Below, piece by piece: positions 25,451 through 29,164 of a stretch of DNA of 29,164 bases. Origin of the DNA: Chara braunii (Eukaryota > Streptophyta > Charophyceae > Charales > Characeae); assembly GCA_003427395.1 (NCBI GenBank), contig BFEA01000442.1, positions 430,709 to 459,872 on the forward strand, given 5' to 3'. The notes beneath the pieces are model-generated. The model did not search any database and had not been told where the DNA came from. It saw only the letters and a program-made list of their open reading frames with translations. The number at the start of each line of letters is the position of its first letter. Position 1 is the stretch's first letter. The translations under genes were made by a program, and so were the position numbers.

Positions 25451-27976
25451 ATGAAGGAGGCGGTTTTCGGCAATTTCGGTGGTACTACCCTTCCACGGTC
25501 TCCATTGAAGAGAAACCCTACTCCCCCATCCATAACCTCCCTGAATCACCCGGCGCGCAGTACGCCATCTCGTCCCCCGGAGGCCCCTCCTCATCTCCCC
25601 CTCCATGTCGCCGCCTCCACGTGGCTGCTGACGAGGCCAAATGTGATGCGCATGTTGTTGGGCATCCAGATGCTCCTGCTGGTGCTGGGAGTCGCGTGGT
25701 ATTCTCTGCATCGGATGGAGGCAATTCATCATGCAGAGAGAGAGGCGCGTGCAGAGATGTCAGGTGATTCCCCTCCTCAGGAGATGGGAGCGGCAATGCC
25801 AGCAAGCGCAGGAGCACGTGACTTTCCTCCTCCTCCTCCCCCTCCTCCCCCTCCTCATCCTCTTCATCATCATCATCATCGTCACGTGAACTCGAGGCCG
25901 ACGATGCTTCTTCGGAAAAATGGGCGGGACGCTTCTCCTGACCAATCAAGGCCACCATCGTCATCGTCATCGTCATGGCCAATCACTCTTGACATAGATT
26001 CGCGTTTTCGACAGGAAATGCCTCCATCGGTTCTCGGGGGCAATGGTGGAGGGAAGGACGGGCTGAAATGGCACATCTGCACGGTGCCGGCAGTGTCTAC
26101 GCGCAGGGAGAATGGAGTGATGTATCACGGCCTGTTCGTGCAATCTCGTCCGTCCGATTACCCCTCCCGCACCCTGACTACTACGAGTAATGGCAATCCG
26201 AGGGGTCATCGCTCAGAAGGGCATCGCAAGGGTGCCAAAAGTCGTGCGAAGAAGTTCCCCACCATGAAAAAGTACTTGCTTGGGCGAAAGAGGGGGTTGT
26301 CCCTGGATTGCAAAGGAGCCCCTTACACATGTTACGCTGATGGGGGGGGCGGGGGGGGGAATGACACCCGGCAAGAACAGCAGTCGAATAGTCTTTCCGT
26401 AAGAGCTCTCATTTTTGATGGGCATAAGGCGTCGGTGTTTGCTGCGCGCAATCTGTCCTGCGAGTGGCCGACGAAAGAACGAACGAAGTTGGACGTGATT
26501 GATAGCGATCGATTCGGGATTATGCACTGCACTCCACCGGCAATGACAGAGAGGAAGCACGATGATCATGAAGGGGCAAAATCCAAAGGTGGGATTTTTG
26601 ACCTCTCCTCCTACTCCTCCTCCTCCTCCTCCTCTTCCTTATCCTCCTCCTCTTCCTTATCCTCATCATCATCATCAACGGCGGCGGCGGCGGCGGGCGC
26701 ACTATGGAGCCACAATCGTCTAGGAGGTCGATGCATCAACGTCGTAGATAACAACGATACGGCGTATTCGTTGAAGTTCTGTGAGCCGTTCGTGCTCTTC
26801 CCGCCACCCAAACATAAGAAGTACGGCGTTTCCATCTGCATGAAAACGCGGGATCAAAGCATTCACATCGGAGAGTGGATTGCTTATCACATCCTGCATG
26901 GGGTGGAACACTTTTTCCTTTACGACAACGAAAGCCAGGAGGAGTTACTTACAGTGCTGCGCCCTTTCGTGGCCATGGGAATGGTGACGTACGTTTGGTG
27001 GCCAGACACGGGCCGCAGACGGCATCAGTCTGCTTATGCGGATTGCTTCTACCGATTTCGATCGCACATGACACATGGATGGACGGGAGTGATGGACATA
27101 GACGAGTTTGTGGTGGTAGGGGCACCGCTAATCAACGGAAGCAGCGGGGTGAAGGGAAATGCAGCAGGGGAATACCGCGATGTAGAAGCGGGTAGAGGAG
27201 GAGGAGGAGGAGGAGAGGAGGGAGAACATGAGAGTAAAGGAGCTGAAGGAGGCGGAGGGGAAGGGTCTCCAGAGGAGGAGAAGGTTAAGCCGTACGATCC
27301 GAGTGAATTCGGACGGCTGCTGGATAGATACGGGGCCGATGATCGTGTGTTTGGGGTGTTCTTACCATATGCCCTGTTCGGGTCAGGGGGAAAGCTGAGG
27401 CGGCCGGCCGAACTTGTCATACAGAGCTACACCGAGAGGCAGCCACTCATCACGACAGATACTGTCTTTTCAAAGACGCGCAAACAGAAGCTGTACAATG
27501 GCAAGAGCTTTGTCCGCGGCGGCTTGGTGTCCACTGTGGAGAACGCCCACCTTTTCTACTCTACGCGCGGAGAAACCGTACCTGTTGATGGTGACGTAGC
27601 GCGCATCAATCACTACAGGATGAAGAGCCTTCAGGACTACTTGGAACAATCCAAGTGGTATAATGGGACAACCGATGATTACGTAAGATATTGGCGGAGT
27701 ATGAGTGACGAGTACTCGGGGCAGCAGGACGATTTCATCATGCGCTTTGCTCCACGTTTGAGAGACTTTTTGCAGTCGATTTGGCGTTTTGACGAGAGCA
27801 TAGGGAGAACGCTCAAGGAACTGGCGAATGCCGAGGCTTTTCATGACCCCCACGGGAATTCACAGCACCTACGCGAGTACAGACAGGATGCAAAGCAAGT
27901 ATTGACAGCTCTGCGCAGCAACAACACACTCCTGGCTCTCGTCTGTCTTCACGACAACGACAACAATAGCGGCTAA
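25451..27976 (+). CDS. Glycosyltransferase family 92 protein, type II membrane, with low-complexity inserts
   Basis: The first ATG of the frame (25451) gives 841 residues in one exon; the frame is open further upstream, but only with non-ATG starts. A membrane anchor at residues 66-86 (MRMLLGIQMLLLVLGVAWYSL) gives the type II Golgi topology usual for these enzymes. A stem follows with ten Pro at 126-135 and a His-rich run. The GT92 (DUF23) catalytic domain begins near residue 458: YGVSICMKTRDQSIHIGEW, then GVEHFFLYDNESQEE, then the DxD motif in VMDIDEFV (Asp549, Asp551) for metal and nucleotide-sugar binding. Later come FGVFLPYALFGSGG, KSFVRGGL and ARINHYRMKSLQDYL. Plant relatives include galactan synthases (about 490 residues) that extend beta-1,4-galactan side chains of pectin; that substrate is inference here. 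The extra length is low-complexity: poly-Ser/Ala near 385-414 and a Gly/Glu insert at about 556-613, between DxD and the next conserved block. Confidence 0.9.
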   Translation: MKEAVFGNFGGTTLPRSPLKRNPTPPSITSLNHPARSTPSRPPEAPPHLPLHVAASTWLLTRPNVMRMLLGIQMLLLVLGVAWYSLHRMEAIHHAEREARAEMSGDSPPQEMGAAMPASAGARDFPPPPPPPPPPHPLHHHHHRHVNSRPTMLLRKNGRDASPDQSRPPSSSSSSWPITLDIDSRFRQEMPPSVLGGNGGGKDGLKWHICTVPAVSTRRENGVMYHGLFVQSRPSDYPSRTLTTTSNGNPRGHRSEGHRKGAKSRAKKFPTMKKYLLGRKRGLSLDCKGAPYTCYADGGGGGGNDTRQEQQSNSLSVRALIFDGHKASVFAARNLSCEWPTKERTKLDVIDSDRFGIMHCTPPAMTERKHDDHEGAKSKGGIFDLSSYSSSSSSSSLSSSSSLSSSSSSTAAAAAGALWSHNRLGGRCINVVDNNDTAYSLKFCEPFVLFPPPKHKKYGVSICMKTRDQSIHIGEWIAYHILHGVEHFFLYDNESQEELLTVLRPFVAMGMVTYVWWPDTGRRRHQSAYADCFYRFRSHMTHGWTGVMDIDEFVVVGAPLINGSSGVKGNAAGEYRDVEAGRGGGGGGEEGEHESKGAEGGGGEGSPEEEKVKPYDPSEFGRLLDRYGADDRVFGVFLPYALFGSGGKLRRPAELVIQSYTERQPLITTDTVFSKTRKQKLYNGKSFVRGGLVSTVENAHLFYSTRGETVPVDGDVARINHYRMKSLQDYLEQSKWYNGTTDDYVRYWRSMSDEYSGQQDDFIMRFAPRLRDFLQSIWRFDESIGRTLKELANAEAFHDPHGNSQHLREYRQDAKQVLTALRSNNTLLALVCLHDNDNNSG

Positions 27977-28034
27977 GTTTCAACCTCGCTAGTATTCTTA
28001 TAGCGGCTAAGTTTCAACCTCGCTAGTATTCTTA
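27967..28034 (+). repeat. Perfect 34-base tandem duplication over the GT92 stop codon
   Basis: Bases 27967-28000 are repeated exactly at 28001-28034. The unit contains the end of the coding sequence (AGC GGC TAA), so the stop is duplicated. The protein still ends at the first TAA (27974-27976). Confidence 0.95.
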
Positions 28035-28229
28035 CTTCACAGCAGTTGTTGCCCCAACTTGGCCCCAATGCATGCGCATGCTTCAGAGGCCTGGGAGTGT
28101 GTGATGAGTGCGCACTTTGCTTGAGACTTGTGTATACATCGTGGTCTGTCAGAGGCCTGCGACGGTTTGTGATCCGTGTGCATTCAGCTGTGTATACGCT
28201 ATGATATCATATCCTTCTGTCCCCACTCC

Positions 28230-28232
<3 letters not shown>

Positions 28233-28316
<84 letters not shown>
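28233..28316. repeat. (GA)n microsatellite
   Basis: About 40 GA units in the presumed 3' flank of the GT92 gene. Confidence 0.97.
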
Positions 28317-28319
<3 letters not shown>

Positions 28320-28431
28320 GAGGTCTGTGCATGTGTATGCTGGTGTAGGCGGTGCATGTTCTTTCTACTTCCTGTTTTGTTTTTGTTTTTTTTGTTGTTG
28401 ATTTAGTATCCATTTTTAGTCATGTTGTATG

Positions 28432-28506
28432 CCGTTGATATTTTTTGGCGCGTGTATCTTGCCAACTTCGAGTAGAAGATACTTGCCGTTGATATTTTTT
28501 GGCGCA
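28432..28506. repeat. 21-base direct repeat, 54 bases apart
   Basis: Identical copies at 28432-28452 and 28486-28506 (GCCGTTGATAT, then T5, then GGCGC). The intervening CTTCGAG resembles GTTCGAG after the second copy, so this is probably an old tandem duplication. Confidence 0.85.
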
Positions 28507-28649
28507 GTTCGAGATATTTGGGGACTACCGGTAGTGATGCAGGGATGATGGCCTAAGTCCTTCCAAGACGGGAAAGTGGGTTGAATTCGTGATTGAAGCA
28601 ATCAATTCAGCAGGTGAGTGTGGTCCCCCCCCCGCCAGAAGTCGGCCAA

Positions 28650-28740
28650 TTAAGCAGCCACGTGTCGTTTGCGGATGACGAGTGGACTTCAAAAAAAAAA
28701 GCGTGACACTGTTCGAACCGCACGAAGCAGCCACGTGTCG
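28650..28740 (+). promoter_or_regulatory. Paired G-box motifs (GCAGCCACGTGTCG)
   Basis: GCAGCCACGTGTCG occurs twice, near 28655 and 28727. CACGTG with the flanking GCC/TC is a plant G-box/ABRE-type site for bZIP or bHLH factors. The pair lies about 150-220 bases upstream of the ATG at 28877, as a promoter would. Confidence 0.4.
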
Positions 28741-28876
28741 CCTGCCAGCACACGCGTCTGTCTGTGGGCAGACAACCGGACGAAGGCATCAGAAGAGCCC
28801 CGGATAGAGGAGGAGGAGGAGGAGGAAGAAAAGGAGAGGGAGGGATCAACGTGAGAGAGGACACACGCGCGCAGCC

Positions 28877-29049
28877 ATGGAGTTCCACGAGTGCCAAATC
28901 GAGTTCCCTTCGGGGCTTCGTTACAATCTCGCCGAATGTGGAAACGAGTTCAAAAAGATAAAGAAAAAAAAAAAAGGACGTGGAAACGGGCGAGTGTATC
29001 TATCAGGGACACCGTTTTCACAATCGGCAAGTGGTAGAAAGAGGAGGCC

Positions 29050-29091
<42 letters not shown>
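28877..29091 (+). CDS. Possible first exon of an unidentified gene, cut by adapter
   Basis: The ATG at 28877 has a favourable context (GCAGCCATGG). The frame reads MEFHECQIEFPSGLRYNLAE and turns Lys-rich (A-rich tract), then Ser/Leu-rich in a CT microsatellite. Codons past 29091 are adapter sequence and not biological. No family is recognised. The paired G-boxes upstream support a gene start, but the evidence is thin. Confidence 0.28.
29055..29091. repeat. (CT)n microsatellite at the fragment end
   Basis: About 18 CT units ending exactly at the adapter. Confidence 0.95.
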
Positions 29092-29093
<2 letters not shown>

Positions 29094-29129
29094 GTCTCTT
29101 ATACACATCTAGATGTGTATAAGAGACAG
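29092..29129. other. Nextera-type transposase mosaic-end junction (assembly contamination)
   Basis: CTGTCTCTTATACACATCT at 29092-29110 is followed immediately by its exact reverse complement at 29111-29129. This 38-base palindrome is the junction adapter of Nextera mate-pair libraries and is not genomic. Confidence 0.99.
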
Positions 29130-29164
29130 AGACAGCACAGGGCGTGAGGTTGCACGTCACAAAC
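29130..29164 (+). other. 35-base copy of 15840-15874 after the adapter (artefact)
   Basis: Bases 29130-29164 match 15840-15874 exactly and in the same orientation. Following a mate-pair junction, this is the other end of the circularised fragment. Confidence 0.96.

Noticed and set aside
28921-29160. Minus-strand frame of 79 codons at the right edge.
   Set aside because: Its N-terminal half is the translated transposase adapter plus the copied 35 bases, followed by a GA repeat.

Overview
The window looks like nuclear DNA of a plant-lineage eukaryote from a repeat-rich genome; a charophyte alga or early land plant fits best, and Chara is only a guess. The reasons are Ty3/gypsy elements (one with a chromodomain), LINEs with plant-type C-terminal zinc-binding modules, a tRNA-derived SINE, very dense CT/GA microsatellites, and one intact glycosyltransferase family 92 (GT92) gene of the kind plants use for cell-wall galactan. 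There are no prokaryotic-style operons. A 190-base N gap and a sequencing adapter show that this is a short-read scaffold.

Layout. 1-392 is the chromodomain end of a gypsy integrase, followed by LTR-like non-coding DNA. About 1800-1977 is a LINE 3' tail with a poly(A) tract. 2636-3473 is a frameshifted LINE ORF1. It runs directly into an antisense, decayed 28S rRNA fragment (about 3500-4358) that carries a 56-bp-arm inverted repeat with one N. From 4402 to about 10540 lies a second gypsy element. Its gag N-terminus is inverted (4402-4944, minus), while the gag zinc knuckle, protease, reverse transcriptase, RNase H, a PHD-like Cys/His module and the integrase follow on the plus strand with several stops and two frameshifts. 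Accessory frames of unknown function (10596-12500) run into the N gap (12501-12690).

12691-16040 is mostly non-coding and includes a CCAAT/TATA promoter-like block and a long CT repeat. 16043-19850 holds three LINE 3' ends: plus, then minus, then plus. They share a small 3' hairpin with the copy near 1.9 kb. 19853-20251 is a tRNA-derived SINE, with a second 3' fragment of it at 21166-21233. 20.3-25.3 kb is non-coding and rich in microsatellites, including several A/T tracts sandwiched between direct repeats.

The only intact-looking host gene is 25451-27976 (plus), a type II membrane GT92 protein with large low-complexity inserts. A tandem duplication overlaps its stop codon. At the right edge, 29092-29129 is a Nextera-type transposase adapter junction, and the 35 bases after it copy 15840-15874. 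This is the signature of a circularised mate-pair fragment of about 13.25 kb, so sequence beyond 29091 is not genomic neighbour sequence.

The transposons form nested and broken layers that do not work together as a pathway. Most are dead copies, with 11 in-frame nonsense codons listed below. The strongest biological leads are the shared LINE 3' hairpin, the PHD-like module inside a gypsy pol, the tail-only A/T insertions and the microsatellite-built inserts in the GT92 enzyme.
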